A stretch of 13,760 nt of DNA from Candidatus Bipolaricaulota bacterium (GTDB taxonomy: Bacteria > Bipolaricaulota > Bipolaricaulia > UBA7950 > UBA9294): positions 1 to 13,760 of the forward strand of contig JAGLYB010000019.1 of assembly GCA_023132545.1 (NCBI GenBank), in the 5' to 3' direction. Every line of letters starts with the position of its first letter. The first letter of the stretch is position 1. The notes below the pieces were generated by a model, which searched no databases, was not told the DNA's origin, and saw only the letters and a list, made by a program, of their open reading frames with translations. A program made the position numbers and the translations under genes. Shown here piece after piece: positions 7,288 through 13,140 of this stretch.

Positions 7288-7943
7288 ACGAAAGCCAATC
7301 GCACGTTGTAGTCCTAATCGGCAGCCCTAAGGGTGTGGAGAAGTCGAGTTCCGCGAAGCTTGCTCGGGCGATTACCAACGGATTGGAGTCCGCGAAATGG
7401 GCCTGCGAATGGTTTCACACACACCGTGTACTTCAATCTCAGGAGGATTGGGAAGCGATGGTCGTGTCCATGTCTCGAGCGGATGTTATTCTGCTTGCAG
7501 CACCGTTGTATGTGGACGGTCTTCCTGCTCCAGTGATTGAGACCTTGCACCGTCTCTTGGACGCCAGAAATATGATCGTTTCGGAAGAAGATCCGCCTCG
7601 GATGCTTTCGTTGCTGAACTGCGGATTCGTTGAGGCGGAGCAGAACCACACTGCGCAGATGATGGTTCGCATTTTCTCCGACGACATGGGGTTCCAATGG
7701 TCTGGAGGTATCTCCCTAGGCGCGGGGGGCACGATGACGAAACGAATTCGTGCTGCGCTGGAGATGGTGTCGGAAGCACTGCGCGACGACGTATTGATTC
7801 CGGATGCCGTCGCTATCACTACGACTGCGCCCATCATGAGACCGTGGCTGTATGTGCTGGGCGGGAACTTCATGTGGAGACGGCGGGCCAAGGCCAATGG
7901 CGTGCGCGATCAGCTCAAAGCCCAACCCTACAAGCGCGTCTGA
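7284..7943 (+). CDS. Flavodoxin-fold NAD(P)H-dependent oxidoreductase-like protein
   Basis: A 219-aa protein starting with GTG inside the stop of the previous gene (GTGA), with GAGGTGG about 7 nt ahead of it. The start HVVVLIGSPKGVEKSSSAKL is a flavodoxin/FMN-reductase phosphate loop. The stretch ADVILLAAPLYVDGLPAPVIETLHRLL (about residues 70-96) is the flavin-site region. No cysteine cluster is present, unlike the upstream partner. The C-terminal third (about 165-219) is basic and not recognised; GGNFMWRRRAKANGVRDQL could be a membrane-surface or partner-binding segment. The pair may form a hetero-oligomeric flavoprotein (inference from the overlap and shared fold). Cofactor and substrate are unknown. 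Confidence 0.78.
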   Translation: MNESQSHVVVLIGSPKGVEKSSSAKLARAITNGLESAKWACEWFHTHRVLQSQEDWEAMVVSMSRADVILLAAPLYVDGLPAPVIETLHRLLDARNMIVSEEDPPRMLSLLNCGFVEAEQNHTAQMMVRIFSDDMGFQWSGGISLGAGGTMTKRIRAALEMVSEALRDDVLIPDAVAITTTAPIMRPWLYVLGGNFMWRRRAKANGVRDQLKAQPYKRV

Positions 7944-8000
7944 TCGCATGCTTGTTTGGGGCTAGGACGGCATTCGACAGATGGCGATCATAGCTGGGAA

Positions 8001-8092
8001 GGGGACAGGCGACTTTTTACCTCGAAAGAATTCCAGTGAGCAGTCAAGAACGCATGAACCCCATTCGGCTCATCAAAAAGCAACCTGTCTCC
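8001..8092. repeat. REP/MITE-like element with 18-bp imperfect terminal inverted repeats
   Basis: GGGGACAGGCGACTTTTT (8001-8018) is matched in reverse orientation by AAAAAGCAACCTGTCTCC (8075-8092), with 14 of 18 positions pairing. Between them, ATGAACC and GGCTCAT (about 8054-8073) make a smaller hairpin. The outer motif GGGGACAGGC recurs in a second palindrome at 8961-8988. No open frame of note lies inside. The layout suggests a non-autonomous element of the kind mobilised by REP-associated tyrosine transposases; that link is inferred from motif resemblance only. Confidence 0.5.
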
Positions 8093-8105
8093 ATTTCCGA
8101 TTTTA

Positions 8106-8152
8106 TTGACAAACGTACCCTATCGGAGTACAGTTGTATCCGATATGGGTAC
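8106..8152 (+). promoter_or_regulatory. Promoter and palindromic operator of the nucleotidyltransferase gene
   Basis: TTGACA (8106-8111) is a perfect -35 hexamer, 17 bp ahead of TACAGT (8129-8134, four of six to the -10 consensus). A palindrome centred at 8133.5 runs from 8115 to 8152. GTACCC pairs with GGGTAC, TATCGGA with TCCGATA, and TACA with TGTA, with one bulged base on each side. It covers the spacer, the -10 box and the likely start codon, so a protein bound there would exclude polymerase. Autoregulation by the winged-helix domain of the gene product is the natural guess. Confidence 0.6.
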
Positions 8153-8741
8153 AAACAGAATGACTTCCACGCTTGGATCTCTCCTTCTTGGGAAAACGCG
8201 TCTCGCCATTCTGTCGCTGCTGTTCTCACAGCCTGAGCGCAAACTCTATTTGCGCCAGATCATTCGGCTGACCGGTGCAGGACAAGGCGCCATTCAGCGA
8301 GAACTAGCAAGCCTTGTCCAAGCAGGTGTTCTCACCAAAACACGCGAAGCGAATCTGGCATACTTCCAGGTAAACCGAGCGGTCCCTGTGTTTGACGAGT
8401 TGCGAGGGATTGTGCAGAAGACAGCAGGGATCGCCGATTTCCTGCGGGCAGCTTTGCTGCCACTGGCTGATTCCATTCAGCATGCCTTTATCTATGGTTC
8501 TACGGCGAGCGGCACTGAGCGTGCTGGAAGCGATGTCGATCTCATGGTGATCGGCGATGCGTCATTCTTCGATGTTGTCTCTGCGGTATCCCATCTCCAG
8601 GAAACGCTCGGACGAGAGATCAATCCTACTGTCTTCACTTCGGATGAATTCGCAAAGCAGCTGGCGGCACGAGATCCCTTCTTGAGTCAAGTGATGGAGA
8701 ATGCACAAGTTGACGTGATAGGAGGTGACCGTGAGTCTTGA
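8145..8741 (+). CDS. Winged-helix/MNT-type nucleotidyltransferase (antitoxin-like partner of HEPN)
   Basis: From ATG 8145 (198 aa) an ArsR-like winged helix covers about residues 8-85 (LGKTRLAILSLLFSQPERKL, then IQRELASLVQAGVLTKTREAN). A minimal nucleotidyltransferase domain follows at about 105-190 with the signature GSTASG ... GSDVDLMVIG: GST at 118-120, and metal ligands D130 and D132. The tail REINPTVFTSDEFAKQL is typical of this subfamily. In MNT-HEPN systems the MNT protein neutralises the HEPN RNase by adding nucleotides to it. The next frame starts with GTG inside this gene's end and is a damaged HEPN gene. A TTG start at 8106 would fall in the promoter and was rejected. ATG 8160 is possible. 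No ribosome site precedes either ATG. Confidence 0.88.
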   Translation: MGTNRMTSTLGSLLLGKTRLAILSLLFSQPERKLYLRQIIRLTGAGQGAIQRELASLVQAGVLTKTREANLAYFQVNRAVPVFDELRGIVQKTAGIADFLRAALLPLADSIQHAFIYGSTASGTERAGSDVDLMVIGDASFFDVVSAVSHLQETLGREINPTVFTSDEFAKQLAARDPFLSQVMENAQVDVIGGDRES

Positions 8742-8992
8742 AGCATGGCATGATGGGGGACTGCTTGCTGTGCATGTGACGAATCGTCAAGAAGTTTCTG
8801 ATCTGCTGGCGATCATTGACATCGATCTGAAGGATGCTGAGATTCCTGAACTCAGCGCAGAGCGTAAACTGAGTTGCTGCTGAGATTCTGGCTCTTGCGA
8901 GGGATGTTTGCAGGCGCGTTCGTGAATGGTTGATCGAGAACCACCCGGACCTTTGTCTTGGGGACTGGCTCGGAACCGTGCCTGTCCCGTGA
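8731..8992 (+). pseudogene. HEPN-domain protein remnant, internally deleted
   Basis: A GTG at 8731 with an ideal ribosome site (AGGAGGTGACC) overlaps the nucleotidyltransferase gene by 11 bases. It reads VSLEAWHDGGLLAVHVTNRQ, then EVSDLLAIIDIDLKDAEIPE, LSAERKL, like the N-terminus of HEPN proteins encoded beside MNT genes, and stops at 8883. The next frame (from about 8873 to a stop at 8992) reads VAAEILALARDVCRRVREWL, then IENHPDL, like their C-terminal helix. Intact members are about 140-150 aa as I recall them; the two pieces sum to about 80, so roughly 60 central residues, including the RX4-6H ribonuclease motif, are missing. CTGAG occurs at 8869-8873 and 8880-8884, near the join. The product should be catalytically dead. 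Confidence 0.65.
8961..8988. repeat. REP-like palindrome (GGGACTGGC/GCCTGTCCC)
   Basis: GGGACTGGCTCGG-AA-CCGTGCCTGTCCC forms a 13-bp stem with two T-T mismatches and a two-base loop. It begins just after the HPDLC end of the HEPN remnant. Its outer motif matches that of the element at 8001-8092, so the toxin-antitoxin pair is bracketed by members of one repeat family. Confidence 0.5.
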
Positions 8993-9060
8993 TTCGGTGT
9001 TCCTCCCCTGCAGTTCTGCGTGCTGAGTTTCATATTGCGTCCCCGGAATCAATATCAGCT

Positions 9061-9120
9061 CCCTCTCCCCCTATGGTTGGAGAGGGTAGGAACCCATAGG
9101 GTTCCTGGGTGAGGGGGCGG
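9061..9120. repeat. Intergenic double-hairpin repeat
   Basis: Two adjacent hairpins lie between the HEPN remnant and the end of the lamin-tail gene. CCCTCTCC (9061-9068) pairs with GGAGAGGG (9079-9086), and AGGAACCC-ATA-GGGTTCCT (9088-9106) is a perfect 8-bp stem. The flanks CTCCCTCTCCCCC and GGGTGAGGGGGCGG can also pair with each other, closing the whole unit. It resembles the CCCTCTCCC-type intergenic repeats seen in many bacterial genomes. No coding potential is seen in 8993-9230. Confidence 0.45.
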
Positions 9121-9230
9121 AACTGATCATCAGCTGTGGAAGCTATCTCTCCGACTGTTCCATCAGAATGTGACGTTGCAAGACTTGACCCCGAAAGCGA
9201 CTGAGCGTAAGTTTCGCTACTGCAAGGCTC

Positions 9231-10250
9231 CTATTCAAGTGCCTCAGGAGGTACCAGATCCATCACCACTGCGAGGGAATGCTCTGTCCAGTAGCTTGTG
9301 CTTGCTATGCACCAACCCTTGTCGTGCCAAAGCTCTACAACATCGGGCATCTCATTGTTCCACAACGGTGCCTCTCGACCTAGAGCGATTCCTTCAGTCT
9401 CACCGGGGAGGACTCCTGTGTAGATGCGGATGGACTCGCCTGGATCGATTCCATAAGCCGGGAGCACGAAGTCTTGGCCTCGATCATCACGGTCGCGCAG
9501 TATCCATCCTAGTAGGTTCAATTGAGCATCCGATACGTTCATGATCTCTACGTACTCATCGAGCTGATCGGAGCTGGCCCTCGGCATGTACTGCACCTTT
9601 GTGAAGACAATGGCGGTTCTCTGAGGGTACTCATTTGGTGACTCGTAGGTGGAGGGCAAGAACCTCCAATCATCGCACCCTCCATCGGGAGCTCTTTGCC
9701 ACGTGAACCCAGCATCATCTGAGTATTCCTGGAACGTTGATGCGTATCCGGTACTTCCGTCTCGATATCCGTCTCCCCAGGCTAATGCGACATCAGCTGG
9801 GAACAGGCTTCCGTCAGAGAGGCGCGCGAAAAGGACTACCCTAGCCACGTGACTCTTCAGCCAGTTACCATCGGCCTCGATGACTAGATACTTATTGGGG
9901 CCAAGCAATGTTCCAGGAGCGACGACAGTTCTATCCCAACCTAGAGCTTGATCCGAATCGCCAACACTGATCGCAACGATCATCCAGCCCGAAATGTCGA
10001 TCGCTCTTGAGCCACGGTTGTAAAGTTCGATCCAATCATCAGGTTCGGAGCGATCGTCTCCAGAGGAATTTAGCTCGATCTCGTTGATGACGATGTTATG
10101 TATGAACGATGGCAGTAACTCGTCAAGCCTTGCTAGAAGGTCCCCGATCTGAGGCTTATCTGCTTGAGACGCACTGGTTGAAATTACAGCGGCGACGGCA
10201 ATCATTACCATCCCGATGGTCGTAAGACGTCGCTGCAAAGTCTTGATCAT
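9231..10250 (-). CDS. Secreted protein with two lamin-tail (LTD) domains
   Basis: From ATG 10250 (340 aa) the N-terminus MIKTLQRRLTTIGMVMIAVA and the following AVISTSASQA form a classical signal peptide. A first lamin-tail domain starts near residue 52 (IVINEIELNSSG, DWIELYNRGSRAIDISGWMI, VAPGTLLGPNKYLVIEADG) and a second near 214 (AIVFTKVQYMPRAS, EYVEIMNVSDAQLNLLGWIL, IDPGESIRIYTG). Lamin-tail domains are Ig-like beta folds found in bacterial exported proteins, often near nucleases or surface proteins. Here no enzymatic domain is attached, so a binding or structural surface role is only inferred. AAAGGAGCAAG before the ATG at 10250 fixes the start; the longer frame to 10346 would bury the signal peptide. 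The gene stands alone. Confidence 0.85.
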   Translation of the reverse strand: MIKTLQRRLTTIGMVMIAVAAVISTSASQADKPQIGDLLARLDELLPSFIHNIVINEIELNSSGDDRSEPDDWIELYNRGSRAIDISGWMIVAISVGDSDQALGWDRTVVAPGTLLGPNKYLVIEADGNWLKSHVARVVLFARLSDGSLFPADVALAWGDGYRDGSTGYASTFQEYSDDAGFTWQRAPDGGCDDWRFLPSTYESPNEYPQRTAIVFTKVQYMPRASSDQLDEYVEIMNVSDAQLNLLGWILRDRDDRGQDFVLPAYGIDPGESIRIYTGVLPGETEGIALGREAPLWNNEMPDVVELWHDKGWCIASTSYWTEHSLAVVMDLVPPEALE

Positions 10251-10676
10251 CTTGCTCCTTTCCCTCCCCAGCTTGTGGGAAGGATAATCCTTCTGATTGC
10301 TGCTTTCTCTGGATTGTTTGGGGAATTGCATTCGCAATACCTCCAATAAGCTTAGCCAAATCTAACATGAAGGACGGATTGTTTGCAAACGTGTGCCAAC
10401 GCCAACCATGAGGGTTGGTTTGAGAACGGGAACTCTTCAAGTTCCTTGGAGTTTCGAAGTCTCCGGAAACGAGGACATGAAACGAATTCGGGGATACAAT
10501 ACTCAATTCGTAGTGCGGGGAGAAACATGGGTTCAATAGGGTGGAAATCCTACGCCTTCCTTGGAGAATGGCGAATAGCCGGTCCATCCTCTGCATGAGG
10601 AATGGTTCGTTGGGCGCGTGGCTTGTGGAGCAGAGGAGAGTACCCAAGATTGTGCTGCTGAATGCTTGTCCCGGTC
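10251..10676. other. Long intergenic stretch with small inverted repeats
   Basis: No gene is supported in these 426 bases. It holds three small symmetric elements: a 13-nt near-palindrome AAGGATAATCCTT (about 10280-10292, in the leader of the lamin-tail gene), CCAACC-ATGAG-GGTTGG (10402-10418), and GGAACTCTTCAAGTTCC (about 10429-10445). A clear promoter for the lamin-tail gene was not found. A minus-strand frame crosses the whole stretch but has no recognised family or ribosome site. Confidence 0.3.
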
Positions 10677-11795
10677 TTACTCCTCCAGCGATTCTAGCTC
10701 TGCTTCCCATTCCTCTTGCGTTGGGAGCGCATCTCGCACATCTTTCGGAAGAAGCCGGTACTCTGAAACACCCATCGGTTGATCCATGCTTCGCAGTGAG
10801 AATTCAACAGTGACCCGATCTCGCTCTTTGCAAAGAATCAGGCCGATTGGCGGTTGGTCGTCTGAGTGTCTCAACAGCTCATCGATGGCGTTGAGGTAGA
10901 AATTCATCTTGCCCGCGAATTCGGGCTTGAAGGCTTCCACTTTTAGATCGATCACAACGAATGCCCGCAGGAGGGTATTGTAGAAGAGAAGATCAAGATA
11001 GTAGTCTTGGTCGCCGACTTCCAGATGGTACTGGCTCCCCATGAAGGCAAATCCCTTGCCGAGTTCAAGCAGAAACTCCCTAAGGTGTTCGAGCAACGAC
11101 TGCTCCAGCTTGCGCTCGCTGATGCCGTCTGTGAGCCCCAGAAAACCCAGGTTATAGGGATCTTTGACCAGCTCTCGCGCCAGGTCAGATTGCGGAGCCA
11201 GTAGTGCGTGGTCGAAGTTGGTAAGGGCTTTCCCCTGACGCTCGTACAGGTTGGACTCGATCTGATGCACGAGAACGGCACGCGACCAGCCATGTTGTGC
11301 GGTCTGTCGTGCATACCACAAGCGCTTCTCGCGGTCCTTGACCTTCTCAATCAAGGCGATGTTGTGGCCCCAAGGGATATCTGCTACAGCCTGTGGCAGA
11401 GTCACGACAGAGCCTTCTCGCACAGGCTGTGCGAGATTCTCACGCGAAGGGGGATATGCAAGACAGAAAGCCCGCATTCGCCAGATGTTGCTTATCGAAA
11501 ACCCGCGAGCATCAGGTAAAGTAGCCTGTAAGTCTCGTGAAAGACGCTCAATAACGGATGCTCCCCAACCCTCCTCTTCCTGCCTCTGGATGATGAGCCG
11601 ACCGATATCCCAGTAGAGGATGACTAACTCCCGATTGACAGATAGCGCTGCCTTGACTCGTGCTTCTTGAATGCGGGTTTTCAAGGAATCGAACAGCTCA
11701 ACATAGGAGACAGAGGTGTGATCGAATTGTGAAACAGGGTGTTTCACAACTTCACGCAAATCTTGTTCGAGATTCTTGCTTTGCTCATCAGACAC
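10677..11795 (-). CDS. DUF1016/YhcG-type PDDEXK nuclease domain protein
   Basis: A 372-aa protein from GTG 11795. The N-terminal DUF1016 domain covers about residues 30-172 (YVELFDSLKTRIQEARVKAA, then LSVNRELVILYWDIGRLI; later IPWGHNIALIEKVKDREKRL). The C-terminal domain (about 199-357) is a PDDEXK-fold nuclease with D268 in YYLDLLFYN and D283-x-K285 in VVIDLKVEAFKPEFAGKMNF. YhcG proteins are predicted nucleases, often in variable genome regions or near restriction systems; the DNA target is unknown. The frame stays open to a TTG at 11969, but that TTG is part of a promoter-like sequence. AGGA is 6 nt before the GTG, two inverted repeats lie between, and 372 aa fits the family better than 430. 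Flanking repeats and remnants suggest an accessory locus. Confidence 0.87.
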   Translation of the reverse strand: MSDEQSKNLEQDLREVVKHPVSQFDHTSVSYVELFDSLKTRIQEARVKAALSVNRELVILYWDIGRLIIQRQEEEGWGASVIERLSRDLQATLPDARGFSISNIWRMRAFCLAYPPSRENLAQPVREGSVVTLPQAVADIPWGHNIALIEKVKDREKRLWYARQTAQHGWSRAVLVHQIESNLYERQGKALTNFDHALLAPQSDLARELVKDPYNLGFLGLTDGISERKLEQSLLEHLREFLLELGKGFAFMGSQYHLEVGDQDYYLDLLFYNTLLRAFVVIDLKVEAFKPEFAGKMNFYLNAIDELLRHSDDQPPIGLILCKERDRVTVEFSLRSMDQPMGVSEYRLLPKDVRDALPTQEEWEAELESLEE

Positions 11796-11819
11796 AAGTT
11801 GTCCTTGAGTCCTCCTCTT

Positions 11820-11911
11820 CTTGAGATGCCAAACCCGCACCTCAAGGTCCGCGGCCAGATGCTCGTATATTGGACGGATCCGTAAGAAGCAAGAGCTGAT
11901 TCGCTTCTTAC
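11820..11911 (-). promoter_or_regulatory. Two inverted repeats in the leader of the DUF1016 gene
   Basis: On the transcript, GTAAGAAGC (11911-11903) pairs perfectly with GCTTCTTAC (11890-11882) across 12 nt. Further on, CTTGAGGTGC (11846-11837) pairs with GCATCTCAAG (11829-11820) as a 10-bp stem containing one G-U pair and a 7-nt loop. The second stem ends 24 nt before the GTG start, next to AGAGGAGGA. The first could be a DNA operator, the second an RNA element affecting translation. If the longer reading frame is real, these bases are instead coding. Confidence 0.4.
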
Positions 11912-11941
11912 CTGTATGATTCATCCAACCAAGCTCACTCA

Positions 11942-11969
11942 AATGTAACATGAAGAATGAATAAGTCAA
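11942..11969 (-). promoter_or_regulatory. Candidate promoter for the DUF1016 gene
   Basis: TTGACT (11969-11964, five of six to the -35 consensus) is followed after 16 bp by TACATT (11947-11942, four of six to the -10 consensus) on the minus strand. Transcription would begin near 11935, giving a leader of about 140 nt to the GTG at 11795. The TTG of the -35 box is also the first possible start codon of the longer frame, which argues against that start. Confidence 0.4.
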
Positions 11970-12058
11970 ACTCTATCTGGTCGATGTGAGGTTGAGCAAT
12001 GAGGTGAAGAGCTGGAGAATGTGTCTTCCGATATCCTATGCTTATCAATATCAATAGA

Positions 12059-12095
12059 ACAGCCGCGAGCCAAGGGGGTCTTGGTTCGCGGCTGT
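12059..12095 (-). terminator. Strong GC-rich hairpin downstream of the truncated small-membrane-protein copy
   Basis: ACAGCCGCGAGCCAAG (12059-12074) and CTTGGTTCGCGGCTGT (12080-12095) form a 16-bp stem with one G-U pair and a 5-nt loop. Read on the minus strand it is followed by TCTATTGATATTG, which is only weakly U-rich, so termination is plausible but not certain. A related hairpin follows the intact 77-aa gene, so this is probably the terminator carried along in the duplication. Confidence 0.5.
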
Positions 12096-12152
12096 CGATG
12101 ATTCTCAGCCAGGCAGTCTTCGTTACGAGCGCTTAGCTGTCGATTCTGATTC

Positions 12153-12254
12153 TCAGTCGTACTTATGCCGTTTCTTCCCGAAGCTGGAAGGATTCCCGAT
12201 ATCCACCCAGGCAAACAGGGTGATGACAAAGAACCACAGCCCGCAGATTGCCAT
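12153..12254 (-). pseudogene. Truncated copy of the 77-aa small membrane protein
   Basis: The minus strand encodes MAICGLWFFVITLFAWVDIG and then NPSSFGKKRHKYD before a TGA. From the first Gly-Leu-Trp on, 25 of 29 residues match the C-terminal end of the 77-aa protein at 12838-13071 (GLWFFVIILFAWVGIGNPLS, FGKKWHKYD), and the bases are similar too. The N-terminal helix present in the other copies is missing and no ribosome site precedes the ATG at 12254. It is best read as a 5'-truncated duplicate, although a 33-aa single-helix peptide cannot be excluded. Confidence 0.7.
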
Positions 12255-12309
12255 TCTCTGGAGTGAGAATAGTCACGATCTTTCGTGTTCCGCCCTTGCC
12301 TGAACGGAG

Positions 12310-12765
12310 CTAGTCTTCGTCCAGCCAGTTTCGCAAATTCCGCTTGATCTTGCGTTCGATGTGCTCACCCAAGTCGTCCCAGTCAATGTCCTCGTCAGTG
12401 CCAACCCAGCTGGTGAATCCGTGCTTGATCTTGGCCTCAATCCTCTCCTCCAAATCGCGATCCGGGGAATCGGCCCATTGAGAAACGCGCGCCTTTACTT
12501 TGCGCTCGATTCGATCGCCGAGTTGATCCCAATCCGATCGTCGCGACGATCGGATCCAGAATCCTTGGCGTACGCCGAAACCTGTCCAGGCAAACAGGAT
12601 GACGACAAAGAACCACAGACCAGCGGCTTGCCAATAATTCGCCCGCGTGGGAACCAATTGCAGCTGCTCAAAGAGAATGCTGTTCCAGAGTAGCTGAAGA
12701 ATCCAGCTGAAGAAGAAAAACGCAGCCACGCCGCCTGCGGCGATCAGTCGAAAGAGTCCTTTCAT
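12310..12765 (-). CDS. Small membrane protein with three tandem amphipathic repeats
   Basis: A 151-aa protein, family not recognised. The first 66 residues hold two hydrophobic helices (about 12-31, GGVAAFFFFSWILQLLWNSI, and 44-64) and match the neighbouring 77-aa protein. The cytoplasmic-looking tail is three repeats of about 25 residues, at 78-102 (DWDQLGDRIERKVKARVSQW), 103-127 (RDLEERIEAKIKHGFTSWVG) and 128-151 (DWDDLGEHIERKIKRNLRNW). Each has an acidic head, a basic amphipathic helix with E-R-I-E-x-K-I/V-K, and a closing Trp. They may lie along the membrane surface or oligomerise. Two ATGs occur in tandem; the second (12765) is 5 nt from AGGAGG and is preferred. It follows the 77-aa gene in the same direction by 72 bp with a hairpin between, so partial read-through is possible. 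Confidence 0.82.
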   Translation of the reverse strand: MKGLFRLIAAGGVAAFFFFSWILQLLWNSILFEQLQLVPTRANYWQAAGLWFFVVILFAWTGFGVRQGFWIRSSRRSDWDQLGDRIERKVKARVSQWADSPDRDLEERIEAKIKHGFTSWVGTDEDIDWDDLGEHIERKIKRNLRNWLDED

Positions 12766-12789
12766 CATGTCCTCCTGCTTCTCAACGAA

Positions 12790-12825
12790 GCAGCCGCGCC
12801 AAAGAAGTTCTTTGTCTGCGGCTGC
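12790..12825 (-). terminator. GC-rich hairpin between the two small membrane protein genes
   Basis: GCAGCCGC (12790-12797) pairs with GCGGCTGC (12818-12825), and AAAGA with TCTTT inside it, leaving a small internal loop and a 3-nt apical loop. It lies 13 bp after the stop of the 77-aa gene and upstream of the ribosome site of the 151-aa gene. There is no good U-run on the minus strand, so it may act as a leaky terminator, attenuator or RNA-stability element that sets the ratio of the two proteins. Confidence 0.45.
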
Positions 12826-12837
12826 CGATTCTTATTC

Positions 12838-13071
12838 TCAGTCGTACTTATGCCATTTCTTCCCGAAGCTCAAGGGGTTTCCGATGCCCACCCAGGCAAA
12901 CAGAATAATGACAAAGAACCACAATCCGGCAGATTGCCAGTAGGTGACCTGAGTTGCAACCAGCGCCAGCTGCTCAAACAGGATGCTGTTCCAGAGTAAC
13001 TGAAGGATCCAGCTGAAAAAGAAGAATGCGGCAACTCCCCCACCCGTGATGACGCCTCGCAATAGTTTCAT
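12838..13071 (-). CDS. Small two-helix membrane protein, parent of the tandem copies
   Basis: A 77-aa protein with the start MKLLRGVITGGGVAAFFFFS, a first helix at about residues 12-31 ending in WNSILFEQL, a second helix at about 46-62 (LWFFVIILFAWVGIG), and a basic end (KKWHKYD). GAGGAGG lies 5 nt before the ATG at 13071. Residues 12-60 are nearly the same as in the following 151-aa protein, which adds a long repeat tail. I do not recognise the family. Location in the cytoplasmic membrane is clear from the sequence; function is unknown. It heads a three-member tandem family, which suggests recent local duplication. Confidence 0.78.
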   Translation of the reverse strand: MKLLRGVITGGGVAAFFFFSWILQLLWNSILFEQLALVATQVTYWQSAGLWFFVIILFAWVGIGNPLSFGKKWHKYD

Positions 13072-13140
13072 AAAAACCTCCTCGTTATCTCTCAGTCCAT
13101 CATTCGTATGTAGTACGTTTCATGCAAATGGTTCATTTAG

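Noticed and set aside
7941..7990. TGATCGC and GCGATCA inverted pair after the second flavodoxin gene
   Set aside because: Seven bases with a 36-nt gap and no U-run; too weak for a terminator.
8106..8144. TTG start giving a 211-aa nucleotidyltransferase
   Set aside because: The TTG is the first half of a perfect -35 box and the extra 13 residues lie within the palindrome.
10156..10710. Minus-strand frame of 184 codons covering the gap between the lamin-tail and DUF1016 genes; MDRLFAILQGRRR faintly recalls the start of WYL regulators
   Set aside because: The likeness covers only about 13 residues, the rest matches nothing I know, there is no ribosome site, and it overlaps the well-supported start of the lamin-tail gene.
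11729..11747. Perfect inverted repeat GTGAAACA-CCC-TGTTTCAC
   Set aside because: It lies inside the coding part of the DUF1016 gene with no promoter nearby; probably chance, although an internal operator is not excluded.
11966..12229. Minus-strand frame of 87 codons
   Set aside because: It reads the truncated duplicate and the strong hairpin in the wrong frame; the frame similar to the 77-aa protein is a different one.
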